From Clostridia bacterium (GTDB lineage: Bacteria; Bacillota; Clostridia; UMGS1810): a stretch of DNA of 64,000 nt. The notes beneath the pieces are model-generated. The model worked only from the letters and a program-made list of their open reading frames with translations, was not told the DNA's origin and made no database searches. Below are positions 47,283 through 56,139 of the stretch, piece after piece; within the stretch, counting starts at the first letter, position 1; each line of letters opens with the position of its first letter. Where the stretch lies: positions 1 to 64,000 of the forward strand of contig JAGATB010000010.1 in assembly GCA_017621495.1 (NCBI GenBank). The letters are read 5' to 3'. A program made the translations under genes and the position numbers.

Positions 47283-47786
47283 TTAGTTTTGTTCCGGTAT
47301 TGACTTAGCAAGTGCACGATTGGTGTACTTACGCTCGGTAGTTACATCACACAGCACATTGATAAAATCGGGTATCAGATATTTCTCATCTTCACTTTGG
47401 AGTTCTATCTCCAGATATGCCTGTCTGTCCCAAAATGGGAACACGTCTATTTCCAGTGTATGCCCCTCATATGGCAGGCAGTAGCGGGTTTTGCATATAA
47501 TATTCAAGTCCGGGTCCGCCTTATGCTTAAGACACTCATACTCTTCTTTGGATATAAGTCGTTCCTCCTCTACTCGTGTCATATCGGTGATATGATATTT
47601 CATGGTGTGGTAGTACTTAATACTGCCGTCAGCACTGCGTTTGCGGATGCGTTCCGATCTGCCGCCTTCGGACAGGAGATATATCTGCTCTATATGGGAG
47701 TATTCACAATCGGGAAGTGATTTTAAATACTCTGTGTCCGGATAACGAATAATAAATTTTTTCTCAATTTCTAAATTCTTTGGCAT
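47283..47786 (-). CDS. CYTH-domain protein (triphosphate tunnel fold)
   Basis: 167 residues with the N-terminal LEIEKKFIIR motif of CYTH proteins and acidic/basic strands facing a tunnel (ERIRKRSADGS, KYYHTMKYHI, EIDVFPFWDRQAYLEIEL). Family members hydrolyse thiamine triphosphate or inorganic triphosphate; the substrate is unknown. It lies 13 nt downstream of the flavoprotein gene on the same strand. Confidence 0.82.
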   Translation of the reverse strand: MPKNLEIEKKFIIRYPDTEYLKSLPDCEYSHIEQIYLLSEGGRSERIRKRSADGSIKYYHTMKYHITDMTRVEEERLISKEEYECLKHKADPDLNIICKTRYCLPYEGHTLEIDVFPFWDRQAYLEIELQSEDEKYLIPDFINVLCDVTTERKYTNRALAKSIPEQN

Positions 47787-47799
47787 TTGTATACCTCGA

Positions 47800-48417
47800 T
47801 TATCTTATAAAATTCGTCCTTACCTGTTCTTCTTGTTCGGGAAGCTTAATTCCTGCTTTCTCTCCGGCTTCCTTGAGTTTCAAAAACCACGCCATATTTC
47901 TGCCCAGAGCACGCATTACACTCATGCCTTCCTCGTCTTTGAGCACATCTTCTGCCTTGGAGCCGTGAACCATGTTCCAATATTTAGATGAGATAACAGG
48001 CATCTGAGATATAGTAAAATACTTATTTATCTGTTCAAAAGCTGCCGTAGTGCCACCACGTCTTGCAGATACCACAGCCGCCGCAGGCTTGAATGCAAAT
48101 GCACCCTTACCCGAGTAGAATGCTCTGCCCATAAACGACGTAAGCGCACCGGAAGCTGCCGCATAATGTACAGGCGAACCGAATATAAATCCGTCTGCCT
48201 CCTTAGCCTTGACTACAAACTCATTAACGGTATCATTGATTACGCATCTGCCTATTTTGCTGCAGGCACCGCATGCACGGCAAGCATATATATCGGTACC
48301 GGTATTAAAAATTTCTGTTTCTATGCCCTGCTCATTTAAAGTCTTGGCAACTTCGTTAAGAGCAGTATATGTGCAGCCGTTTTGATGTGGGCTACCGTTT
48401 ACTAATAATACTTTCAT
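47800..48417 (-). CDS. NADPH-dependent FMN reductase-like iron-sulfur flavoprotein
   Basis: 205 residues with a flavodoxin-like fold: MKVLLVNGSPHQNGCTYTAL, a Cys-rich loop CRACGACSKIGRC that may bind an iron-sulfur cluster, and FGSPVHYAAASGALTSFMGR at the FMN site. The physiological acceptor is unknown. GAGAGGTGAATTATCT precedes the ATG. It lies 27 nt after the ABC ATPase. Confidence 0.88.
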   Translation of the reverse strand: MKVLLVNGSPHQNGCTYTALNEVAKTLNEQGIETEIFNTGTDIYACRACGACSKIGRCVINDTVNEFVVKAKEADGFIFGSPVHYAAASGALTSFMGRAFYSGKGAFAFKPAAAVVSARRGGTTAAFEQINKYFTISQMPVISSKYWNMVHGSKAEDVLKDEEGMSVMRALGRNMAWFLKLKEAGEKAGIKLPEQEEQVRTNFIR

Positions 48418-48444
48418 AGATAATTCACCTCTCTCTACAGTTTA

Positions 48445-49203
48445 TTATATATTCTCCAGAGATTTATTTAAGAACAGTTTTGTTCTCTCAGACTTAGGAT
48501 TGTCAAATACTTCCTCGGGAGTGCCCATCTCACATATTACTCCATCTGCCATAAACATTACCTTATCGGAAACATTCTTGGCAAACTCCATTTCGTGAGT
48601 TACTATTATCATGGTACTGTCAGCACTTTTTAAGCCTTTGATAACCTTGAGCACCTCGCCGGTAAGCTCCGGGTCCAGAGCACTGGTAGGCTCGTCAAAG
48701 CAAAGGATATCCGGATTAAGTGCAAGTGCACGAGCTATAGCCACTCGCTGCTGCTGACCACCGGAAAGCTGACATGGATAGAAATCAGTCTTGTCGGATA
48801 GTCCTACCCTCTCTATGAGTTTGCGGGCATTCGCCTCTATATTCTCCGGTGTATCCAATTTAAGAAGCGATGGTGCCAGGGTAATATTCTTTAGCACCGT
48901 ATACTGAGGAAACAGATTAAAAGACTGGAACACCAGCCCGAAATGCAGTGTAGCCTTGCGTATATTGGCATCGGACATTTTGTCTGCATTACCGCCCTCA
49001 TAAAGTATCTTATCATTGAGCTTGATTGTGCCCTCCTCGGCAAACTCCAGGAAGTTAAGGCAGCGCAAAAGCGTGGTCTTGCCGCTTCCGGAGGAGCCAA
49101 TTATAGAAAGCACCTCACCCTTCTCCAATGAAAAATCTATTCCTTTTAACACATCGGTCTTGCCGAAGCTTTTAACTAAATTTTTTACTTCTAATATTGG
49201 CAT
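48445..49203 (-). CDS. Polar amino-acid ABC transporter ATPase
   Basis: 252 residues. Walker A is [14 protein letters not shown], the signature [15 protein letters not shown], and Walker [13 protein letters not shown], with the HEM-type H-loop VTHEMEFA. Close to GlnQ-like amino-acid importer ATPases. It follows the permease by 4 nt; together with the binding protein they form an importer. The amino acid cannot be told. Confidence 0.95.
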   Translation of the reverse strand: MPILEVKNLVKSFGKTDVLKGIDFSLEKGEVLSIIGSSGSGKTTLLRCLNFLEFAEEGTIKLNDKILYEGGNADKMSDANIRKATLHFGLVFQSFNLFPQYTVLKNITLAPSLLKLDTPENIEANARKLIERVGLSDKTDFYPCQLSGGQQQRVAIARALALNPDILCFDEPTSALDPELTGEVLKVIKGLKSADSTMIIVTHEMEFAKNVSDKVMFMADGVICEMGTPEEVFDNPKSERTKLFLNKSLENI

Positions 49204-49207
49204 AGCT

Positions 49208-49912
49208 TTAACTCCTGAAATAACTCATTTTCTTCTCTATGTATCCGAAAAGCAGTGTGAGTGCTCCGCAGAACACCAAGTAGTACGCTGCCGTATAAAA
49301 CAACGGCCAGAGAAGTCCGTCGGATTTAATGAACTTCTGCGCATTCCATATAATTTCGTAAACCATTACTATTCTGGCAAGGGAAGTGTCCTTTACCAGA
49401 GTTATGATTTCGTTGCTCATGGGGGGAACTATACGTTTGATAACCTGCAGCAGGATTACCTTGAAGAAAATCTGGCTCTTGGTCATACCCAAAACCTGCC
49501 CTGCCTCGTACTGTCCTCGGCTGATTGACTCTATACCTCCGCGGTATATCTCCGAGAAATAGCACGCATAATTGATAACAAACGCCAGCATCACTGCGAA
49601 GAACCTGTCAAATACATGCCAGGTGGAGAGCCACTCAATGAGAAATCCGCTTCCTCCGTCGGCAATAGCTTTGGTAGCCCATGTACCCACAAGTCCCGGT
49701 CCGTAAAATATTACTATAAGCTGCAGCATAAGCGGAGTGCCGCGGATAATCCACACAAAGCCCTTCACAAACCACTTAAGGGGCTGAAATCTGCTCATAG
49801 AGCCAAAGCTTATAATCAATCCCAGAGGCAATGCAAAAAGCAATGTGAGACCAAATATCTGCAGGGTTACATAGAATCCTTCAAGTAATTTTAATGAAAC
49901 TTCTAAAAACAT
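49208..49912 (-). CDS. Polar amino-acid ABC transporter permease
   Basis: 234 residues with five likely membrane helices. The inner loop has the EAA-type motif [20 protein letters not shown] that contacts the ATPase, and the family core [11 protein letters not shown]. The start [20 protein letters not shown] is typical of GlnP-like permeases. It is upstream of the ATPase gene and follows a hairpin after the binding-protein gene. Confidence 0.94.
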   Translation of the reverse strand: MFLEVSLKLLEGFYVTLQIFGLTLLFALPLGLIISFGSMSRFQPLKWFVKGFVWIIRGTPLMLQLIVIFYGPGLVGTWATKAIADGGSGFLIEWLSTWHVFDRFFAVMLAFVINYACYFSEIYRGGIESISRGQYEAGQVLGMTKSQIFFKVILLQVIKRIVPPMSNEIITLVKDTSLARIVMVYEIIWNAQKFIKSDGLLWPLFYTAAYYLVFCGALTLLFGYIEKKMSYFRS

Positions 49913-49936
49913 TGTTTATACCTCATAACACCAAGC

Positions 49937-49968
49937 AAAGGGACTGTTTATATAGTCACAGCCCCTTT
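49937..49968 (-). terminator. Intercistronic hairpin between binding protein and permease
   Basis: AAAGGG-CTGT pairs with ACAGCCCCTTT around a short loop. Such hairpins often reduce distal expression, so more binding protein than permease is made. Confidence 0.55.
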
Positions 49969-49994
49969 AGCTCAAAATTGCAATAATATTCCGA

Positions 49995-50831
49995 TTATTT
50001 CTTAAGCATAGCATTTGCCATGGTAAGGTCAATGATGCACGCATCGCATGCACCGCTCTTAACTTCCAGGAGTGCATCGGTCTGTGTACCTACTTCCAGC
50101 AAATCTTCAAAACCGCTGTCCTTAGCTGCGGAAGCACCTGCAGAACCGGACTCTGCTGCAAAGGAGAGCTCCTTCATAGACTCAGCATCCTTATAATCTG
50201 CAGCCTTTTTAGCATCCATTACTACCACCTGAGCATTCTTTACATACGCTTTGGAGCAGCTTGTATTTTTGAGTACTTCGTCTGAAATTGTCATACCGTT
50301 CCAAATGCAGTCTATAGCCTTGGATTCAAGAGCCATAAACTTGCTGTCCCAGTCGATTTCTACGAATTCTGCTTCTACTCCGAGCTTCTCACATACAATC
50401 TGAGCAAACTCAGTATCAAAACCTGTCCATTCGTCATTCTTGTCTTTGTAGTTCATGGGCTCGTAATCTGTGATACCTATAACGAGCTTGCCGTTTGCCT
50501 TGATTGCTTCCAAGTCTTTGAGTGTAGCTTTCTCTTCCTCAGCAGGCTCGGAGTCAGCTAATGTGAGCTCATACTTCTCTGCAAGCTCAGGCAGCGTGCC
50601 GTCTTCTGTAAGCTCTGCCATAAGCTTATTGACTTCTGCTGTGAGGTCAGAGCCTTTTCTGAAGCCTATACCGTATTCTTCACTGGTAAGCTCCATTGCA
50701 ATGTCAAGTCCGTCATAGCTTGTTTCGGCTTTCTTTTCACCCTCGTTGTTTCCGGCGCCGTCCTTATTGCCGCATGCAGCAAATGAGAACACCATAACGA
50801 GTGCCAATAATAATGCAAGTAATTTTTTCAT
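49995..50831 (-). CDS. Amino-acid-binding lipoprotein, apparently circularly permuted
   Basis: 278 residues. The signal has a lipobox at SFAACGNK (Cys20). Residues 37-90 (DIAMELTSEEYGIGF, VNKLMAELTEDGTL) correspond to the normal C-terminal part of family-3 binding proteins. The usual start follows only at about 104 (LEAIKANGKLVIGITDYEPM). The protein then ends at ACIIDLTMANAMLKK, where the C-terminal part would normally follow. So the order is rearranged: C-terminal segment first, then the rest. It lies before the permease and ATPase of the same importer and has its own promoter. A duplication with partial loss is the obvious route. Confidence 0.88.
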   Translation of the reverse strand: MKKLLALLLALVMVFSFAACGNKDGAGNNEGEKKAETSYDGLDIAMELTSEEYGIGFRKGSDLTAEVNKLMAELTEDGTLPELAEKYELTLADSEPAEEEKATLKDLEAIKANGKLVIGITDYEPMNYKDKNDEWTGFDTEFAQIVCEKLGVEAEFVEIDWDSKFMALESKAIDCIWNGMTISDEVLKNTSCSKAYVKNAQVVVMDAKKAADYKDAESMKELSFAAESGSAGASAAKDSGFEDLLEVGTQTDALLEVKSGACDACIIDLTMANAMLKK

Positions 50832-50873
50832 TGTAAATTCCTCCCGAAATTTCTTTTTATTTACATTAAGTAT

Positions 50874-50902
50874 ATTATACTTTATTATGCTAAAGTTGTA
50901 AA
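50874..50902 (-). promoter_or_regulatory. Promoter of the amino-acid transporter operon
   Basis: On the minus strand: TTTACA (50902-50897), a 17-nt spacer, TATAAT (50879-50874), 43 bp before the binding-protein start. Confidence 0.7.
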
Positions 50903-50961
50903 GTGTTTTTTATAAAATTTTTTTGAAATTTTTAATTTTTGGATATTGTGACAAAAAACAC

Positions 50962-51081
50962 GAAGCTGTAAATAAAGTCTTGACAGACGGAGACGGCAGG
51001 TAATTTTGTCATGTAAAACCTTGATTTTATGTGACAAAACAGCTCCGTCCACCGGGATGTTGTGACTTTATTTACAGCCCC
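50962..51081. mobile_element. 120-bp MITE-like element, copy B
   Basis: Same structure and length as the copy at 47030-47149: GACTTTATTTACAGCCCC at one end, GCTGTAAATAAAGTC at the other, and the same inner hairpin. It differs at only a few positions. The right end is 8 bp from the zinc-ribbon gene stop. Confidence 0.8.
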
Positions 51082-51088
51082 TCAGATA

Positions 51089-52183
51089 TTAATTCTTTTT
51101 CATTTTTACTACAATCATGCCGGCAAGGGATACCAATACGAGGAGATACTGAGGCATTGTGGGTTTAGCCACATTGTCCAGAAGGATTTCTGTTGCTTCC
51201 TCTGCGTCGTCTGCATCATCTATATCGTCCTCATCTATGCCGATTTCGTCAAAGAAGTCCTCCATATCGCTGTCATCTATCTCGCCGAAATCGCCGAATG
51301 CGCTAAAGGGTGAACGCATACCGTTCATCTCATTTCGAACCATATTGCCAAAGCTTGAATTAAAGCTGATAGTGGTCAAAACAAGTAATAATGTAAGCAC
51401 AAAGCTCATGGTCATGGCTATGAATGCTCTGCGAGGCTTGTCATTGCCCTTTAAGCCTTTAACTATGTAGGTGATAAGCATAATCACCGCTACAAGACCG
51501 GCTATAGCTGCGGTTATAGCTACAAGTCCTGTAAGGAAGCCTGCACTGATACCGCCTTCGGTAGCAAGGTAAATCCAGAATATAGGTACCATGATACCTC
51601 TCATGATAAAGTTAACACCCTCTGTATGCTCTACTGCCCATCCGAAAAGTCCGCCGACGGGATTAAAGAATGCCAGCATGGAGAGCAATATGGTAGCTGC
51701 GGCAAGGATTATGCCTATAATATTGCTTCCGGTGCTCTGTGAAGGAGCATACTGCTGATTATAGTTTACGCTCTGTGGCTGATACTCCTGATACTGCTGT
51801 ACAGGCTGTGGCTCATACACGGGCTGCTGTTCATATACAGGCTGCTGCTCATACACGGGCTGCATCTCCGGCTGGGGCGCAGGCTGTGAATCCGGAGCAT
51901 ATACGGGCTGTGCTTCGGGAGCAGGAGTGCTCTCCTCGTTAGGAGCATTCTGAGCCATATAAGCCGCCATATCTGCTGATGAAAATGCCACCGTGGGCTC
52001 GTCATCGCTTACTTCCATCGGTGCAACGGGTGCCTGATATACCGGCTCCGCTTGCGGTGCAGGCTGCTCAGCAGGCTGTGGAATCGGCTGTGGCTGTTGG
52101 ACAGCGGTTGTTACTTTAGAACCGCAATGTGTACAAAAAGCAGCTGTATCGGAAATCTGCTTTCCGCATTTGGTACAAAACAT
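51089..52183 (-). CDS. Zinc-ribbon membrane protein with a Pro/Gln repeat linker
   Basis: About 364 residues. An N-terminal zinc ribbon (MFCTKCGKQ, FCTHCGSK) is followed by a Pro/Gln/Glu-rich linker with tandem QPVYEQQ-type repeats (about 115-135), then at least three membrane helices (from about 158), an acidic segment rich in Asp/Glu and a final membrane helix with a KMKKN tail. Function unknown. The start at 52183 follows AAAGGGGA; an in-frame start six codons upstream lacks a site. It has its own promoter and a leader hairpin. Confidence 0.8.
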   Translation of the reverse strand: MFCTKCGKQISDTAAFCTHCGSKVTTAVQQPQPIPQPAEQPAPQAEPVYQAPVAPMEVSDDEPTVAFSSADMAAYMAQNAPNEESTPAPEAQPVYAPDSQPAPQPEMQPVYEQQPVYEQQPVYEPQPVQQYQEYQPQSVNYNQQYAPSQSTGSNIIGIILAAATILLSMLAFFNPVGGLFGWAVEHTEGVNFIMRGIMVPIFWIYLATEGGISAGFLTGLVAITAAIAGLVAVIMLITYIVKGLKGNDKPRRAFIAMTMSFVLTLLLVLTTISFNSSFGNMVRNEMNGMRSPFSAFGDFGEIDDSDMEDFFDEIGIDEDDIDDADDAEEATEILLDNVAKPTMPQYLLVLVSLAGMIVVKMKKN

Positions 52184-52205
52184 ATTAAATTCCCCTTTCA
52201 TTTTC

Positions 52206-52275
52206 GGGTCGATGTGGGCATCGACCCATACAATTTTATAATAAATATTTTACCATTAATCGGGAATTGTGTCAA
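52206..52275 (-). promoter_or_regulatory. Promoter and leader hairpin of the zinc-ribbon gene
   Basis: On the minus strand: TTGACA (52275-52270), a 17-nt spacer, TAAAAT (52252-52247). A GGGTCGATG/CATCGACCC hairpin (52227-52206) lies in the leader, 10 bp before the ribosome site. Confidence 0.7.
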
Positions 52276-52281
52276 TATATT

Positions 52282-53229
52282 TTACCTCAAATTATAATTG
52301 ATATTGCTGTATATATAATCCTCGGAGGCTATCCTACCGAAGGAAAATATGCCGTAACCGTAGCTTCGGTCTCTGCCGATAGAGCCGAGTTTCTCGGTAT
52401 ATATATTTAAAAGCAGCCGTATTTCCTCAGGGGTGAGACGTCTGCCATAGCGCAGATAGCCCTTTGCCTGCAGGAGCGCAACAGCACCTGTTATGATTGG
52501 ACACGCCATAGAAGTGCCGCTCAAGGTGGCATAACCGCCATTAAGATATGTCGAATATATATCTATACCGGCGGCACAGATTTCCGCAGCCTTGCCTCTG
52601 GAACTGAAATCTGCAATATTTTTATTGATATCCACCGCCGACACAGCCACCGTCTCAGGGAAGTCTGCAGGATAACCTATAGTGTTATCCCCCAGCTCAC
52701 CCTCATTACCTGCGGCACATACTATACTTATGCCTCGGCTGTGAGCCTCCCATATGAGAGAACGGTATTTAGCAGACGTATACATGGAAGAAAATGACAT
52801 ATTAATAACATCTACCTTCTTATCCTCCAGCCAACGGACGCTTTTTTCTATAGCGGGGTACGTGGTCTTGCCGTCTGCGCCGAACGCCTTGGCAATATAC
52901 AGCTGTGCTTTGGGCGCTACTCCCACTATACCCACACCGTTTCGCTCGGCAGCTACTATGCCTGCAATATGGGTACCGTGGCCATTTTCGTCTTCATAAT
53001 TATCTGAGCTCCCACCGGTAAAATCAGCACAATCTTTTATTCTGTTTTTAAGCTCTATATGGTCGGAGTCCACTCCGGTATCTATAATCCCTACCTTGAC
53101 ACCCTCACCCATGGTCTCACTCCACTCCAAGGGAGCACCTACCATACGGACACCGTAATCAATTACCTCTCTGTTACTGACTGATGCAATGCTTATAACC
53201 TTGCAACGGGTTATCTCAAATTCATGCAT
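52282..53229 (-). CDS. Subtilisin-family (S8) serine protease, apparently intracellular
   Basis: About 315 residues with the catalytic triad: Asp in VGIIDTGVDSDH, His in NGHGTHIAG, Ser in LSGTSMACP, and AAGNEGE as oxyanion Asn region. There is no signal peptide or membrane segment, so it probably works in the cytoplasm, like the intracellular subtilases. The ATG at 53229 has GGAGGTG 8 nt upstream. That site lies in the 3' arm of a terminator-like hairpin. It is downstream of the CD1247-type gene. Confidence 0.92.
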   Translation of the reverse strand: MHEFEITRCKVISIASVSNREVIDYGVRMVGAPLEWSETMGEGVKVGIIDTGVDSDHIELKNRIKDCADFTGGSSDNYEDENGHGTHIAGIVAAERNGVGIVGVAPKAQLYIAKAFGADGKTTYPAIEKSVRWLEDKKVDVINMSFSSMYTSAKYRSLIWEAHSRGISIVCAAGNEGELGDNTIGYPADFPETVAVSAVDINKNIADFSSRGKAAEICAAGIDIYSTYLNGGYATLSGTSMACPIITGAVALLQAKGYLRYGRRLTPEEIRLLLNIYTEKLGSIGRDRSYGYGIFSFGRIASEDYIYSNINYNLR

Positions 53230-53234
53230 AATAA

Positions 53235-53283
53235 AAACACCTCCGCAATGCATACTTCATTTTATGCAGTGCGGGGGTGTTTT
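53235..53283 (-). terminator. Hairpin that contains the protease ribosome-binding site
   Basis: On the minus strand ACACCCCCGCACTGCATA pairs with TATGCATTGCGGAGGTGT and is followed by TTTTTATT. It looks like an intrinsic terminator for the upstream gene, yet the GGAGGTG used by the protease (53244-53238) is inside the 3' arm. Confidence 0.7.
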
Positions 53284-53302
53284 GTTTACTTTATAATGAG
53301 GA

Positions 53303-53740
53303 TTAATCCTCGTCTTCCATATCCTCTTCATCGAGATCCAGCTCAATGTGCTCGCCGCAAGCGGGGCAAACTATATCATCATCTGTATCAAAGAAATCTT
53401 CGTCCAGACAGATAGTCTCACCGCAGGAAGGACAATCAAGCTCGTAATATTCGAGATCGTCCATATCATCGTAATCACCGCAGTCACCGCCGCAGCAATC
53501 GCAATCTCCGTCACATTCATCTGCAAACTCACTCTCAATTGCTGCCAGGTCTTCATCTATGATGTCCACCTGCTCTGCAATCTCGTCCTGATAATCATAA
53601 AGGTCATCTATGGATGCATCAATTTCATCAAGAACATCAAGAATACAGCCAAAAATTCTGCCTTCCTTGCTGGTATCGTCATAATCGAGACCATCCATTA
53701 AACCTCTTAAATACGCAATCTGTTTTGAAATGTTTTCCAT
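53303..53740 (-). CDS. CD1247-type zinc-ribbon protein
   Basis: 145 residues. The N-terminal third matches CD1247-type domains (ISKQIAYLRGLMDGLDYDDT), a coiled-coil stretch follows, then an acidic Cys-rich region (ECDGDCDCCGGDCGDYDD) and a C-terminal zinc ribbon (LDCPSCGETIC, IVCPACGEHIEL). No enzyme motif is seen. Function unknown; common in Clostridia. AAGGAGAATATTATT precedes the ATG. It lies 24 nt after efp. Confidence 0.82.
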   Translation of the reverse strand: MENISKQIAYLRGLMDGLDYDDTSKEGRIFGCILDVLDEIDASIDDLYDYQDEIAEQVDIIDEDLAAIESEFADECDGDCDCCGGDCGDYDDMDDLEYYELDCPSCGETICLDEDFFDTDDDIVCPACGEHIELDLDEEDMEDED

Positions 53741-53764
53741 AATAATATTCTCCTTAAGGATAAA

Positions 53765-54322
53765 TTATGCTCTTTCCATGTATTCGCCTGTTCTTGTATC
53801 AACACGGATTACATCACCCTGGTCGATAAAGAGGGGAACCATAATCTGAGCACCTGTTTCAAGTGTGCAGGGCTTGGTAGCGCCTGTAGAAGTATCTCCC
53901 TTGAAGCCGGGTTCTGTCTCTGTAACAGTGAGCTCTACAAATGTGGGGGGCTCAATGTCAAATACATTACCCTTGTAAGAAAGGATCTTGCACTCGTCGT
54001 TTTCTTTGACAAACTTCATCTTTGCTTCGATGAGGTCTGCGTTGATGGGCATCATGTCAAATGTTTCCATATCCATGAAGTAGTAAAGGCTGCCGTCTAC
54101 GTAAGAATACTGCATGTTTCTTCTCTCGATGAAAGCTTCCTCAAATTTCTCTGTGGGTCTGAAAGTTTTTTCAATAACAGAACCTGTGATTACATTCTTA
54201 ATCTTTGTTCTCACGAAAGCTGCGCCCTTACCGGGTTTAACGTGCTGGAATTCTACAATCTGCCATACGCCGCCCTCAAACTCAAAAGTTCTGCCGTTTC
54301 TGAAATCTCCTGCTGTAATCAT
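53765..54322 (-). CDS. efp: Elongation factor P
   Basis: 185 residues, full length, with a KOW-like N-terminal domain ([40 protein letters not shown]) carrying the modification-site loop, and two OB domains. It relieves ribosome stalling at polyproline runs; the adjacent zinc-ribbon protein has a Pro-rich linker. CGGAGGTAATTAAT precedes the ATG. Confidence 0.97.
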   Translation of the reverse strand: MITAGDFRNGRTFEFEGGVWQIVEFQHVKPGKGAAFVRTKIKNVITGSVIEKTFRPTEKFEEAFIERRNMQYSYVDGSLYYFMDMETFDMMPINADLIEAKMKFVKENDECKILSYKGNVFDIEPPTFVELTVTETEPGFKGDTSTGATKPCTLETGAQIMVPLFIDQGDVIRVDTRTGEYMERA

Positions 54323-54362
54323 TATTAATTACCTCCGATTAGTCATTTTTATACATAATACT

Positions 54363-54391
54363 ATTGTACTAGATAATAAGCAATTTTTCAA
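54363..54391 (-). promoter_or_regulatory. Promoter of efp
   Basis: On the minus strand: TTGAAA (54391-54386), a 17-nt spacer, TACAAT (54368-54363). Confidence 0.65.
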
Positions 54392-54420
54392 GTGCTTTTT
54401 TAAAAAAATACCATTTTTTT

Positions 54421-55461
54421 CTACAATTCTATAAGTTTTTTGTCAGAATGTGTAAGATTTACTATATTATGACCATCAATTACCACCAAATCTTCTATTC
54501 TGACACCGCAAAATCCGCTTAAATATATACCCGGCTCTACAGTTACTACATTTCCGCTCATGAGCGGTTTATCATTTTTGGGTGACAGACTAGGCTGCTC
54601 GTGAATGTCCAGCCCTACCCCATGCCCCAGAGAATGACCAAAAGCACCCGGATAAAGCTCATCGATTATCCTCTGAGCATTGTTATGAACATCACATGGT
54701 ATCACACCCCGGCAGAGCATATCCAATGATGACATCTGAGCTCTCAGGACCGTGTCATACACCCGCTTCATTTCATCTGTAGCTTTACCTACGCATACGG
54801 TGCGTGTCATATCACTTGAGTACCCCTTGTATACACAGCCGAAATCCAGCACTACAAACTCACCGGCTTGTATAAGCCTATCATCAGGCTCTGCATGAGG
54901 CATAGCTCCGTGCGCACCGGTGGCAACTATGGTATCAAAGCTTAATCGCTCTGCCCCGTTTCTGCGCATATAGAACTCTATCTCCAGGGCTATATCACGT
55001 TCGCTCACACCGGGCTTTATAAAGTCCAGTATATGACTGAATGCCTTATCGCCTATGCTTTCGGCAATGCGAATTGCCGCAATCTCTTCCTGCTCCTTTA
55101 CCGAGCGCATCTCAAGAAGGGTCTTGCCTATAGGGATAAGCTTTTGGAAAACATTAGTAAATGCCGCATATTGACTAAAGCTGATACTTACATCTTCAAA
55201 GCCCGTGCGTACAAATCCGCCAAAGGCATCCTTGGCATTTAGTTTGGAGCTTTGGTATATTTCAAAGCCGCGTGTCTGGAGCGCTGCCTGCTCCGTATAA
55301 CGGAAATCTGTGACTATATAGTCTTTTTTTTGACTAATTACTATATAACCTTCCCCTGTGAACGAGCTGATATAACGCATATTTTGGGGGTCGGTTATAA
55401 CCAGACTGTCCAATGAATTTTCTTGCATATATTGTTTTAGTTTTGTCAGTCTTTTATTCAT
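54421..55461 (-). CDS. Xaa-Pro aminopeptidase family protein
   Basis: 346 residues: an N-terminal creatinase-like domain (LVITDPQNMRYISSFTGEGY) and a pita-bread metallopeptidase domain with metal ligands in VVLDFGCVYKGYSSDMTRTV, FGHSLGHGVGLDIHE, VVTVEPGIYL and GVRIEDLVV. It should remove N-terminal residues before proline. It precedes efp, a usual pepP-efp order. Confidence 0.93.
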   Translation of the reverse strand: MNKRLTKLKQYMQENSLDSLVITDPQNMRYISSFTGEGYIVISQKKDYIVTDFRYTEQAALQTRGFEIYQSSKLNAKDAFGGFVRTGFEDVSISFSQYAAFTNVFQKLIPIGKTLLEMRSVKEQEEIAAIRIAESIGDKAFSHILDFIKPGVSERDIALEIEFYMRRNGAERLSFDTIVATGAHGAMPHAEPDDRLIQAGEFVVLDFGCVYKGYSSDMTRTVCVGKATDEMKRVYDTVLRAQMSSLDMLCRGVIPCDVHNNAQRIIDELYPGAFGHSLGHGVGLDIHEQPSLSPKNDKPLMSGNVVTVEPGIYLSGFCGVRIEDLVVIDGHNIVNLTHSDKKLIEL

Positions 55462-55500
55462 TGATTATCATTCCTTAATTCTCACATCATGCTGTATGAT

Positions 55501-56133
55501 TCAGCACTTATTGCAGGATTTGCATAAATGCTTTACCGGGCACTCATCGCACTTGGGCTTCCTCGCCGTACACACTGCTCTGCCGTGATATACTATCTGA
55601 TGGCAAAATCTGCCGGATGACTCCGGATTTAATATCTTTCTAAGGGCGGTTTCTATCTTCACGGGGTCCTTTTCACTTACCAATCCGAAGCGGTTGGTAA
55701 GACGTATGCAATGAGTATCCACCACTATTGACGGCAATGAAAACACATCACCCAATATAAGGTTTGCTGTCTTTCTGCCTACACCTGCCAGAGCTGTAAG
55801 CTCCTCCATAGTGTTTGGCAGCTTGCCTCCGTGACGCTGTATAATCTGTTTGGAGGATTCTATGATATTCTTTGCCTTATTATGATAAAATCCGCAGGAC
55901 TTGATATAGCCTTTGAGTTCCTCCAAGTCAGCCTCTGCAAAATCCTCCACACTCTTATACCTATTAAAAAGTGCAGGAGTTACCAGGTTGACTCTTGCAT
56001 CTGTACACTGTGCCGACAACTGAACCGCCACAAGAAGCTCATGCTCTGTGGTATAATCAAGAGAGCACACTGCATCGGCATATACCACGTCAAATACCTT
56101 CTGTATTTCGGCTGCACGTTCTTTCTTTGTCAT
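55501..56133 (-). CDS. nth: Endonuclease III
   Basis: 210 residues with the helix-hairpin-helix ALAGVGRKTANLILGD containing the catalytic Lys, the catalytic Asp in VVDTHCIRL, and a C-terminal [4Fe-4S] motif C-x6-C-x2-C-x5-C in CTARKPKCDECPVKHLC. It removes oxidised pyrimidines. It ends the ktrB-ktrA-cdaA operon, 6 nt after cdaR. Confidence 0.96.
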   Translation of the reverse strand: MTKKERAAEIQKVFDVVYADAVCSLDYTTEHELLVAVQLSAQCTDARVNLVTPALFNRYKSVEDFAEADLEELKGYIKSCGFYHNKAKNIIESSKQIIQRHGGKLPNTMEELTALAGVGRKTANLILGDVFSLPSIVVDTHCIRLTNRFGLVSEKDPVKIETALRKILNPESSGRFCHQIVYHGRAVCTARKPKCDECPVKHLCKSCNKC

Positions 56134-56139
56134 GATTTA

